Part shown: piece by piece, positions 16,074-22,901 of the stretch | Position numbering within the stretch: the stretch's first letter is position 1 | Layout of the letters: every line of letters begins with the position of its first letter | Assembly (NCBI GenBank): GCA_043777595.1 | Contig: JAYWHT010000105.1 | Location: 1 to 30,046, forward strand | Source: JAYVJH01 sp043777595 | GTDB taxonomy: Bacteria > Bacteroidota > Bacteroidia > Cytophagales > Spirosomataceae | Direction of reading: 5' to 3' | DNA: 30,046 nt | The notes under the pieces: model-generated | Databases searched by the model: none | Told to the model about the DNA's origin: nothing | What the model saw: only the letters and a program-made list of their open reading frames with translations | Program-made: the position numbers and the translations under genes

Positions 16074-16904
16074 CTACAACAATTCCTCTTTCTTTTTGTC
16101 TCTTTCGACCCAAGCCGATACCCAAATGCTGATTTCATACAAAAACCACAACGGCAAAGCAACCAATACCTGACTCAGCACATCGGGCGATGGCGTAATG
16201 ACTGCCGCCACAATCAAAATTGCAACGTAGGCATGGCGGCGATAGTCTCTCATAAATTTAGGATTCAAGAACCCTACTTTCGATAGCACAAAAGCTACAA
16301 TCGGCAACTGGAATGTCAGGCCACAAGCCAGCGTAAGTATAGACAACAAGCCCACATAAGACGTAATGTCAAACTGGTTTTTGATACGTGGGTCGAGTTG
16401 AAAATTGGCCAAAAAGTTAATTGCCAATGGCGATACAATGTAGTAACCAAACAAAACGCCCGACAAAAATAAAAACGTAACATAAAACACCGCCCCACGA
16501 GCAGCCTTGCGCTCTGATACTTTGAGACCTGGCTTGATAAATCGCCATATTTCCCAAAAAGCATACGGAAAAGCAAAAAGTAAGCCAATGATAAGCGAAG
16601 AGAGCATGGCCATCGAAAACTGACCAGACATTTCTCGGCTTTGAAGTTCAAAATCTAACTTGTCAATACAAAGGCCATCGGCATGAGTAAAAGCCGCCAG
16701 TTTGCACATCATTTTGTACGTCCAAAAATCAGGACGAGATGGGGCCAATATAATTTTGTCGTAGATTTGTTCAATAAAAACAAAAGCCAAAACGGTAAAA
16801 ATCAATATAGAGCCAACAGCCCTAATTATGTTCCAACGTAGTTCTTCTAAATGGTCAATGAAGGACATTTCTTTGCCTTCTTCTGGTTCTTGGTCTAATG
16901 GCAT
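16074..16904 (-). CDS. tatC: Sec-independent protein translocase TatC
   Basis: A 276-residue polytopic membrane protein that binds twin-arginine signal peptides in the inner membrane. The start block EMSFIDHLEELRWNIIRA matches the conserved cytoplasmic N terminus. Six hydrophobic segments follow, and the loop AFWEIWRFIKPGLKVSERKA (about 155-175) carries the FxxPGL-type motif. The MRDYRRHAYVAILIVAAVITPSPD region is typical of the late helices. It lacks tatA/tatB next to it. The ABC ATPase gene follows 14 bp later, so the two are probably transcribed together. Upstream lies a tandem heptamer repeat. Confidence 0.95.
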   Translation of the reverse strand: MPLDQEPEEGKEMSFIDHLEELRWNIIRAVGSILIFTVLAFVFIEQIYDKIILAPSRPDFWTYKMMCKLAAFTHADGLCIDKLDFELQSREMSGQFSMAMLSSLIIGLLFAFPYAFWEIWRFIKPGLKVSERKAARGAVFYVTFLFLSGVLFGYYIVSPLAINFLANFQLDPRIKNQFDITSYVGLLSILTLACGLTFQLPIVAFVLSKVGFLNPKFMRDYRRHAYVAILIVAAVITPSPDVLSQVLVALPLWFLYEISIWVSAWVERDKKKEELL

Positions 16905-16910
16905 TTGTTC

Positions 16911-16931
16911 AGTTATCAGTTATCAGTTATC
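16911..16931. repeat. Three perfect tandem heptamers (AGTTATC)3
   Basis: AGTTATC occurs three times head to tail at 16911-16917, 16918-16924 and 16925-16931, seven bases upstream of the tatC start codon on its 5' side, so it lies in the tatC leader. The unit differs from that in kdsB but the 7-nt period is the same. Confidence 0.85.
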
Positions 16932-17129
16932 ACTAAGCCTCACATACGATTGTTGTTGAGTCGCTCATAGCCTTGCTATTATTGGGTTATAGCTACGCTT
17001 ATTTTATCAATTTGAACCACAAAATTACTATCAAAGTGCTTATAATTCGTCAAATATCTAAATTTTGAAGTTAGGATTTGCTCTTATTGGCATTTTTTAC
17101 GACTTTTGAGGACTATTTAACCCAAAACG

Positions 17130-17561
17130 ATGAATGATTTTTTGAAAAATATCGCTTCTTTTGCCGAACCTTTTGGAAACACAACCAACAGAAAGATTGA
17201 ATTGCGACAAACATCGGACAGTTACAAACAGGTTTTGGAAGAAAAAATTGATGACTTAAAAAGCAACGCTTCGCAAATAGGCAAACAAGCGTTGGTCATT
17301 GGTGGTTCGATTGCGGCAGTATATTTATTATTAGAAATGATACTACCTGCCGATGAGGAGAGTGAAATTGAAACAAAAAATGAACTGTCAAGTGTTACGC
17401 CTGTTGTAGTAGAGCGTCAAAACAAAAGCTCATGGCTCTCAAAGTCATTGCAGACAATGGCAACAACGGTATTATTGGCACTAGCCAAACAAAAATTAGG
17501 CGATTTTTTGGCCACACAAACAAAATCGAATGCAACAGAAAATACTAACTCAGCTTCGTAA
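17130..17561 (+). CDS. Small single-pass membrane protein, unrecognised
   Basis: A 143-residue protein I do not recognise. Residues 1-50 are hydrophilic and helical in character (KQVLEEKIDDLKSNASQIGKQ could form an amphipathic or coiled helix). A hydrophobic segment ALVIGGSIAAVYLLLEMIL spans about 54-72. An acidic linker follows, then a second mildly hydrophobic stretch around 108-118 (MATTVLLALAK), and a Ser/Thr/Asn-rich tail. No signal-peptidase site is evident. Its last 32 nt overlap the start of the GGGP synthase gene in another frame, so the two are very likely translationally coupled. A role at the membrane next to that lipid enzyme is only a guess. Confidence 0.75.
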   Translation: MNDFLKNIASFAEPFGNTTNRKIELRQTSDSYKQVLEEKIDDLKSNASQIGKQALVIGGSIAAVYLLLEMILPADEESEIETKNELSSVTPVVVERQNKSSWLSKSLQTMATTVLLALAKQKLGDFLATQTKSNATENTNSAS

Positions 17562-18288
17562 TAATAGACAAAATAACGTCAAGTCATTTGCCGTACTACT
17601 CGACCCTGACAAAATCGAAATGGAAACATTCCCGTTTTTATTGGCCGAGAGTGTTCGTGCAGAAGTTGATTTTTTCTTTGTCGGTGGGAGTCTTATTACT
17701 AACTTTACGATGAAAGAAATCGTGGCGGCCATTCGTGAGCATACTCAAATTCCTGTTATTATTTTTCCAGGCCATAGTCTGCACATTGAGCCAACTGCCG
17801 ATGCCATTTTGTTGCTTTCGCTTATTTCGGGGCGTAATGCCGAGTTGCTGATTGGTCAGCACGTGGTGGCGGCCCCAATACTCAAACAGAGTAAACTCGA
17901 GGTATTGCCAACAGGTTATATGCTCGTTGAGAGCGGTCGGCCTACTACTGTTTCGTACATCAGCAACACCACCCCCATACCCCACGATAAGCCAAGCGTA
18001 GCAGCCTGTACCGCCCTCGCTGGCGAGCTACTTGGCCTCCAACTTATGTACTTAGACGCTGGCAGTGGCGCACAAAAACCAGTATCTGCCAAGATGATTG
18101 CCGCCGTGAGACAGGCTGTCGATACACCCATCGTGGTAGGTGGTGGCATCAATACCATCGAAAAAGCATATACTGCCCTCGAAGCAGGCGCAGATGTGAT
18201 TGTGGTTGGCAACGGCATCGAAGAAAATCCCGACCTACTGGCCGATATCAGCCGAGCTGTAAAAGAGTTTAATGGCCAATTAGTATAA
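17530..18288 (+). CDS. Geranylgeranylglyceryl/heptaprenylglyceryl phosphate synthase
   Basis: A 252-residue TIM-barrel enzyme joining sn-glycerol-1-phosphate to a polyprenyl diphosphate by an ether bond, the committing step of archaeal-type lipids. Visible blocks are FAVLLDPDK (20-28) with the Mg-binding Asp25, FFVGGSLIT (49-57), IIFPGHS (77-83), YLDAGSGA (174-181), VVGGGI (202-207) and VVGNGIEE (225-232), which bind the phosphate. The length is typical. The only usable start is the ATG at 17530, which overlaps the preceding gene by 32 nt. Group II GGGPS enzymes are established in Bacteroidota. The chain length used and the cellular product cannot be read here, and no glycerol-1-phosphate dehydrogenase gene is in the window. 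Confidence 0.94.
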   Translation: MQQKILTQLRNNRQNNVKSFAVLLDPDKIEMETFPFLLAESVRAEVDFFFVGGSLITNFTMKEIVAAIREHTQIPVIIFPGHSLHIEPTADAILLLSLISGRNAELLIGQHVVAAPILKQSKLEVLPTGYMLVESGRPTTVSYISNTTPIPHDKPSVAACTALAGELLGLQLMYLDAGSGAQKPVSAKMIAAVRQAVDTPIVVGGGINTIEKAYTALEAGADVIVVGNGIEENPDLLADISRAVKEFNGQLV

Positions 18289-18327
18289 ATTGCCTACCAA
18301 CAGTACATCTACGGTGTTATTTTTTGA

Positions 18328-18513
18328 CCATACAACACAAACAAAATTAACATTCCAGCCAATAGTAGTTTTGGCGAATTAGCTATTGATATTTTGGCAG
18401 CACCAACACAGGCTGGCAAAACAGTCAATGTTATTTTTGTTTTGGAAGGCAATGGCAATGACATAAAGTCTAACGAAAATTTCAAGAAATTAGGCTTTGC
18501 TATCAGACTGTAA
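18328..18513 (+). pseudogene. Coding-like remnant without a start codon
   Basis: The 403 bp between the GGGPS stop and the amidohydrolase start contain 61 codons open from just after a TGA at 18325 to a TAA at 18511. The translation includes INIPANSSFGELAIDI, VNVIFVLEGNGND and NFKKLGFAIRL and has normal protein composition, but no ATG, GTG or TTG at its 5' end that looks usable. A second short open stretch (18290-18382, another frame) precedes and overlaps it, so a frameshift or loss of the gene front is likely. A strong terminator-like hairpin begins 10 nt after the stop, as expected for a genuine gene end. Family not recognised. Confidence 0.4.
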
Positions 18514-18522
18514 AACCAGTTT

Positions 18523-18574
18523 ATTTTAGAACAGAAAAAGCGAAGCCTTGGCTTCGCTTTTTCTGTTCTAAAAT
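18523..18574. terminator. Perfect 25-bp hairpin, probable bidirectional terminator
   Basis: The arms 18523-18547 and 18550-18574 are perfectly complementary, with core AAAAAGCGAAGCC and GGCTTCGCTTTTT separated by TT. The A-run and T-run in the arms give a U-tract in both directions. It follows the gene remnant and precedes the amidohydrolase promoter. The core is repeated at 20286-20317. Confidence 0.8.
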
Positions 18575-18653
18575 AGTATTTTTCTTGCTAAACAACCAAT
18601 AAATTGTGGTGAACTAATATTTCACAGTTATTTTTAATAACAATTTGATTACT

Positions 18654-18661
18654 TATATTTG
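18654..18661 (+). promoter_or_regulatory. Probable -7 element of the amidohydrolase gene
   Basis: TATATTTG is an exact TANNTTTG match, 30 nt before the ATG at 18692. No clear TTTG/TTG is found 19-21 nt upstream, where a T-run (18631-18635) stands instead. Confidence 0.45.
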
Positions 18662-18691
18662 TAATATGACCATCGTAAACTAAACCAAAAT

Positions 18692-20113
18692 ATGAAATCA
18701 AAATTATTATTTTTATTATTTTTAAGTCATTTGGCTTTTGCTCAGTCTGAAATCACGTCCTTTCTTGACTCGAAGTTTGTACATTACAGCCAACTATCTG
18801 ACAAAATATGGAAATATGCCGAGCCTGGCTATTTGGAAGACCAAACTGCGGCTGCTCTCATGTCTGAACTAACTGAGGCGGGGTTTTCTATAAAAAAAGG
18901 AGTCGGTGAAATACAAACAGCATTTGTGGCGAGCTACGGCAGTGGCTATCCTGTGATAGCTATATTGGCAGAAATGGACGCATTGCCAGGGCTATCGCAA
19001 GAGGCCATACCTACTCGCAAACCATTGACGGCCAAAGGCTACGGCCACGCTTGCGGGCATAATCTTTTTGGCGTAGGCTCGGTGGCTGCGGCAGTGGCTA
19101 TCAAAAACTGGTTAGAAAACACCAAAACAAAAGGAACGATTAGACTCATAGGAACACCCGCCGAAGAAGGTGCGGGCGGAGGCAAAACGTATTTGGTAAA
19201 AGAAGGTATTTTTAAAGATGTAGATGCAGTATTACACTGGCATCCAGGCGACAACAACAATGCCAGCCCCAATTCGTCGTTGGCATATCGAGTGGCCAAT
19301 TTTAGTTTTGAGGGTCTGGCCGCTCACGCTTCGGCAAGCCCCGAAAAAGGTCGATCAGCATTAGATGCAGTCGAGGCCATGAACTATATGACCAACATGA
19401 TGCGAGAGCATATTAGCCCCGAAACCCGCATTCATTATGTTATCAAAAATGGTGGATTGACCTCAAACATTGTTCCCGACTATGCCATGGTCGAATATAC
19501 CATCAGACACCCTTCGGCCAAAGGCTTGGAAGAAATCTGGCAACGGCTACTCAAAACGGCACAAGCGGGAGCGTTGGGTACAGAAACTAAAATGAGCCAC
19601 GAGATTTTGGCAGGACTTTACAACCTACTCCCCAACGATGTATTAGCCCTTGAAATGCAAAAAAATCTGGAAAAAGTAGGTGGCATAAAGTACGACCAAG
19701 ACGAAGTATTATTTGCCGAAAAACTACAAAAAACAGTATTTTCGCAAACAATGATACCAATAACTACCGCCAACGAGGTCGCCCCCTATAAATCGGGGTT
19801 GTCTTTTCCTGCATCTACCGATGTGGGCGATGTGAGCTGGGTTGTGCCTACGGCTGGGCTGTCTATTGCTACGTGGGTACCAGGTGTGCCTGCACATAGC
19901 TGGCAGGCCGTAGCGTGTAGTGGCATGAGTATTGGCCACAAAGGCGTAATAAATGCCGCCAAAACGATAGGCATGACGGCTACCGTTTTGTTTCAGCAAA
20001 CGATAATTATCGAAAACGCTAAGGAAGAACTCTACAAACGCCGTGGCTCAAAAACATTTGAGTATAAATCTTTGGCTGGCGACCGTAAACCTCCATTAGA
20101 TTACAGAAAATAG
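18692..20113 (+). CDS. Exported M20-family amidohydrolase, AbgB-like
   Basis: A 473-residue zinc amidohydrolase. Its architecture and length match AbgB, a subunit of p-aminobenzoyl-glutamate hydrolase. Metal-ligand motifs are GHACGHN (118-124, His119/His123), PAEEG (156-160, Glu158/Glu159) and LHWHPGD (181-187). AAHASASPEKGRSALDA begins at about 210 with the dimer-domain His. NEVAPY and STDVGDVSW further on are also AbgB-like. Unlike AbgB it begins with a signal peptide (LLFLLFLSHLAFAQ, cleavage near residue 18), so it should work in the periplasm or beyond. The substrate is probably an N-acyl amino acid, peptide or folate fragment. It stands alone between two similar hairpins and converges on the susCD-DUF4397 operon, suggesting but not proving a shared nutrient. 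Confidence 0.9.
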   Translation: MKSKLLFLLFLSHLAFAQSEITSFLDSKFVHYSQLSDKIWKYAEPGYLEDQTAAALMSELTEAGFSIKKGVGEIQTAFVASYGSGYPVIAILAEMDALPGLSQEAIPTRKPLTAKGYGHACGHNLFGVGSVAAAVAIKNWLENTKTKGTIRLIGTPAEEGAGGGKTYLVKEGIFKDVDAVLHWHPGDNNNASPNSSLAYRVANFSFEGLAAHASASPEKGRSALDAVEAMNYMTNMMREHISPETRIHYVIKNGGLTSNIVPDYAMVEYTIRHPSAKGLEEIWQRLLKTAQAGALGTETKMSHEILAGLYNLLPNDVLALEMQKNLEKVGGIKYDQDEVLFAEKLQKTVFSQTMIPITTANEVAPYKSGLSFPASTDVGDVSWVVPTAGLSIATWVPGVPAHSWQAVACSGMSIGHKGVINAAKTIGMTATVLFQQTIIIENAKEELYKRRGSKTFEYKSLAGDRKPPLDYRK

Positions 20114-20433
20114 CCTACTGAAACGATTTTTGAAACATTTTTTCTGCGGTCGGATGCTTCCGCCCAATGGGTTTCAAGTATTAAATATTGGGGCTATATA
20201 GATAATTATCAGACCTAAGAAGTACTTATCTGAACTAAAAAACCGCAATATACAAGCGTGTTGGTTGGAAACACCTGGCACTATGATAAAAAGCGAAGCC
20301 ATGGCTTCGCTTTTTATGTTTTAAGCAATGTGCAAATAACAAGTTGGTAAGTTTTTATTTATAATAATCAAACTATCAGACTCTTACTTTTACGCATTTT
20401 TGTATTTTATTGGTTACGCATTACTAAGCTATC
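20114..20433. other. Intergenic 320 bp between convergent genes
   Basis: Contains no credible coding frame on either strand. The only structure seen is the hairpin at 20286-20317, which can end transcription from both sides. Confidence 0.6.
20286..20317. terminator. 15-bp hairpin, bidirectional terminator between convergent genes
   Basis: Arms 20286-20300 and 20303-20317 are perfectly complementary (ATAAAAAGCGAAGCC and its complement, spacer AT). It lies between the stops of the amidohydrolase and the DUF4397 lipoprotein. Its core is identical to that of the hairpin at 18523-18574 except for the two central bases. Confidence 0.8.
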
Positions 20434-21201
20434 TCACAAATTGACCGAAACAGAAAGTGTTGGTATTTTTGCACCTGTCTTCTCACTTACAAGGCCACGG
20501 CCGATAAACGTATAAAAACGCCCTGCATAGGGCTGCAAAGTAGTAGCACTCACAACGGTAGTAGTACCAGCGGCACGTAGTTGTATGGCAATGGCAGTTG
20601 CTCCAAAAGCAATTGGCTCTAAGGCAATAAAATTGGCACTACCTGCTTTGTAGTCAATGTTTTTATAGACAACTACGCCATTTATGGCCAAGTCATAACC
20701 GCCTACTGGCGTACCAGTTATCAGATTCAAAAAACGAATATATGCCTTTGATTTGTCGGTAGCCATCAGATTGTCTGCCCAAAGTATTGCCTCTGGTTTG
20801 GCTCCTGCCCCGTAAGCAAATACAGAATAATATTTGCCGTCTTCGACTGGTATATCGGCTGTCAGTACCGTTGTTTCAGTTGGGTTTGTTGCCGACACTG
20901 GCGCAACTACCTTGGTTTTGGCAGTACCAGGTGCAATCGAAGCATAGTCTTGAAGTGGATATGAGTTGAAATAAGCCAACGAACCTGCCGTGGCAGGCGG
21001 TATGGTATTGATACCCGACAGCCGCTGGTCATTGACGTAAATATCAATAGCTGGTGCATCGGGTGCTGCATGGTAAAATTTAACTCGTGCGCCTTGTGCA
21101 GGCGAAATATCTTTGTACGGATTGTTGGTTTCGCCGCCACAAGCCCCCAGAAGTAGAACAACTACAAAAAGGCCAATTGTTTTTGATATATTAGTTTTCA
21201 T
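20434..21201 (-). CDS. DUF4397 lipoprotein, two-repeat
   Basis: A 255-residue protein. The open frame extends to 21237, but ATG 21201 is preferred because it gives a clean lipoprotein signal peptide (KTIGLFVVVLLLGAC, Cys21). Two related repeats follow: ARVKFYHAAPDAPAIDIYVN near residue 38 and AYIRFLNLITGTPVGGYDLA near 150, each typical of DUF4397, a beta-rich domain of unknown function. The residues after Cys (GGETN) lack an obvious acidic surface-export signal, so outer- or inner-face placement is uncertain. It is the third gene of the susC-susD operon, 128 bp after susD, the position where SusE/SusF-like surface binding proteins are often found. A ligand-binding accessory role is inference. 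Confidence 0.85.
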   Translation of the reverse strand: MKTNISKTIGLFVVVLLLGACGGETNNPYKDISPAQGARVKFYHAAPDAPAIDIYVNDQRLSGINTIPPATAGSLAYFNSYPLQDYASIAPGTAKTKVVAPVSATNPTETTVLTADIPVEDGKYYSVFAYGAGAKPEAILWADNLMATDKSKAYIRFLNLITGTPVGGYDLAINGVVVYKNIDYKAGSANFIALEPIAFGATAIAIQLRAAGTTTVVSATTLQPYAGRFYTFIGRGLVSEKTGAKIPTLSVSVNL

Positions 21202-21329
21202 TTTTTTTAGTTTAATTAAATACATATTCAGAGGCAACAGAGTATTCTATTCTAAATAACTTACTGATTTGCAGCACTGTATTTGACTCACGACAACATA
21301 CTATTTACTCACGACTCCATATTTGATAA

Positions 21330-22862
21330 CTAAGGCTTTACAAACCATGGCTCATAGGTATGATAGTCGGGATTGTTACCACCAAATTTATCTAACGAAG
21401 CCCGATTCCATACATATTCAGAGTTGTAGCGAGGCCGTACTCTATATACAGGCTTACCACCATTGTCAGGAAACAAAAGAGTGGTAATAGGCAGTGTCAG
21501 ACTTGTATAAACGTCGGCACTGTATTTGTGTCGGCGCATATCCACCCAAGTTTCGATGATGCCGTGACCATAGAGTGCAATATATTTTTGTAGCATAACT
21601 GTACTAAGTGTCAGGTCGTCAGCTTTTTGGGGTATGGCTTTGCTTGCCAAGTATTTTGCTTTATCGACTGCCGATACATTGGCATAATCTAAGTGAGCCG
21701 AAACTCCCTTCAAGAAAGCGTCCAAGGCCAGGGTTTTATTATTTTTTTTGAGTGCCGCTTCTGCCTTAATAAACTGAATTTCAGAATAGGTAACGATTGG
21801 AAAGTCGGCTCCGTCTGCAAATATATATTTGCCCGTGGTCGAAGTCAGGTTTGGTAATACTCCCCACAAGTTTGGAATACGTTTGGTATTATTCAGAATA
21901 TTATTGGGGTCGCCATTTGTGGTTACTACACCTCTATAAACACCGTCTGGCGATGCCGTAAACATGAGCGGCAGCCGTGGGTCTATTGCACCATTCATAA
22001 CAGTTCCGTCCAAAAGCCCAATGACAAAAGCTGACTGGCGAAATGCACCCAGGGTACTTCTTAATGGCCCAAAATAGTTGGCTAATGTAGAGTTAGCATT
22101 GGCAGTATGAGGCACATTAAAATTGTCGGCATTGCTGGCCAAAGATTTATCACAATATTCGATTACTTTGTCGGCATTGTAGCTTGCTTTGTTTGAGATA
22201 TGGTGAGCGTTGCGTGCCAAAATAGCATTGACAAATTTTATCCATTTGATGCGGTCGCCTTTATAAGCCAAATCGCCACGAGCGAGTGACGCTTGCGACA
22301 CGCCACCATCGGTTTTGTTGAGGTCGGTAAGTGCTTCGCCACACAAATCTTGCACATATTTATAGACATCTTCTTGGCTGTCATAATCAAACACATAGCG
22401 ATTGGGTTCAAAGGCTTGTTTCAATATAATTTCGCCATGATAGTCGGTAGTTGTTTGCCAGCTCCATGCCATAATTGCTTTGGCTGCTCCCGAATAGTCC
22501 CATTTTTGTTTGGCTTGGGCATCGTCAATAATCAACTGGATATTTTTACCTAAATTCCAATAATGAGCTCTCCAAATTTGGCCAGAGTTGTCGCTACCCG
22601 ACTGGTAGCCGTGCCTGTCCCATGTGTCGCTTGCTGCTGCATCGCCGTAGTTTTGAATGTACTTGCCTACATAACGGCTATCAAATTGCTCGGCTTGCGC
22701 CATTTGAGCAAACATTGGCGGCATAAGGGCAAAGCCCTCGGCTATTTGTGGGTTTGACGGGTCGGCATTGATGTCTAAGTATTTTTGGCAACCACTCAAA
22801 GTCAATAAAGCGAGTATAAACGCTGCCAGACTGTATAATTTTATTTTTGATATATATTTCAT
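21330..22862 (-). CDS. SusD/RagB-family outer-membrane lipoprotein
   Basis: A 510-residue surface lipoprotein that acts as the lid and first binding site over the SusC barrel. ATG 22862 is chosen over the upstream extension to 22895 because it gives the signal peptide MKYISKIKLYSLAAF... with lipobox LTLSGC. The mature start CQKYLDINADPSNP is typical of the SusD-like group 2 (PF12771-type). YWNLGKNIQLIIDDAQ, ADFPIVTYSEIQFIKAEA and the C-terminal R-P-R-Y-N-S-E segment fit the helical TPR-like core. It lies 39 bp after susC. The ligand cannot be deduced, since no glycoside hydrolase or peptidase gene is on the same strand here. Confidence 0.93.
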   Translation of the reverse strand: MKYISKIKLYSLAAFILALLTLSGCQKYLDINADPSNPQIAEGFALMPPMFAQMAQAEQFDSRYVGKYIQNYGDAAASDTWDRHGYQSGSDNSGQIWRAHYWNLGKNIQLIIDDAQAKQKWDYSGAAKAIMAWSWQTTTDYHGEIILKQAFEPNRYVFDYDSQEDVYKYVQDLCGEALTDLNKTDGGVSQASLARGDLAYKGDRIKWIKFVNAILARNAHHISNKASYNADKVIEYCDKSLASNADNFNVPHTANANSTLANYFGPLRSTLGAFRQSAFVIGLLDGTVMNGAIDPRLPLMFTASPDGVYRGVVTTNGDPNNILNNTKRIPNLWGVLPNLTSTTGKYIFADGADFPIVTYSEIQFIKAEAALKKNNKTLALDAFLKGVSAHLDYANVSAVDKAKYLASKAIPQKADDLTLSTVMLQKYIALYGHGIIETWVDMRRHKYSADVYTSLTLPITTLLFPDNGGKPVYRVRPRYNSEYVWNRASLDKFGGNNPDYHTYEPWFVKP

Positions 22863-22901
22863 TTTCTTGAAAGTTAAAATTTTAAGTAACAACAAACTAA
22901 T

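Noticed and set aside
16060..16125. Upstream extension of the ABC gene into tatC
   Set aside because: The added residues are basic and family-atypical, and overlap tatC by about 50 nt. The ATG at 16059 directly precedes the conserved N terminus.
15515..16132. Long open frame (205 codons) antisense to the ABC ATPase gene
   Set aside because: It mirrors a gene with all ABC motifs, and its own translation is rich in Ser, Arg and Pro with no domain. It is a shadow of the opposite strand.
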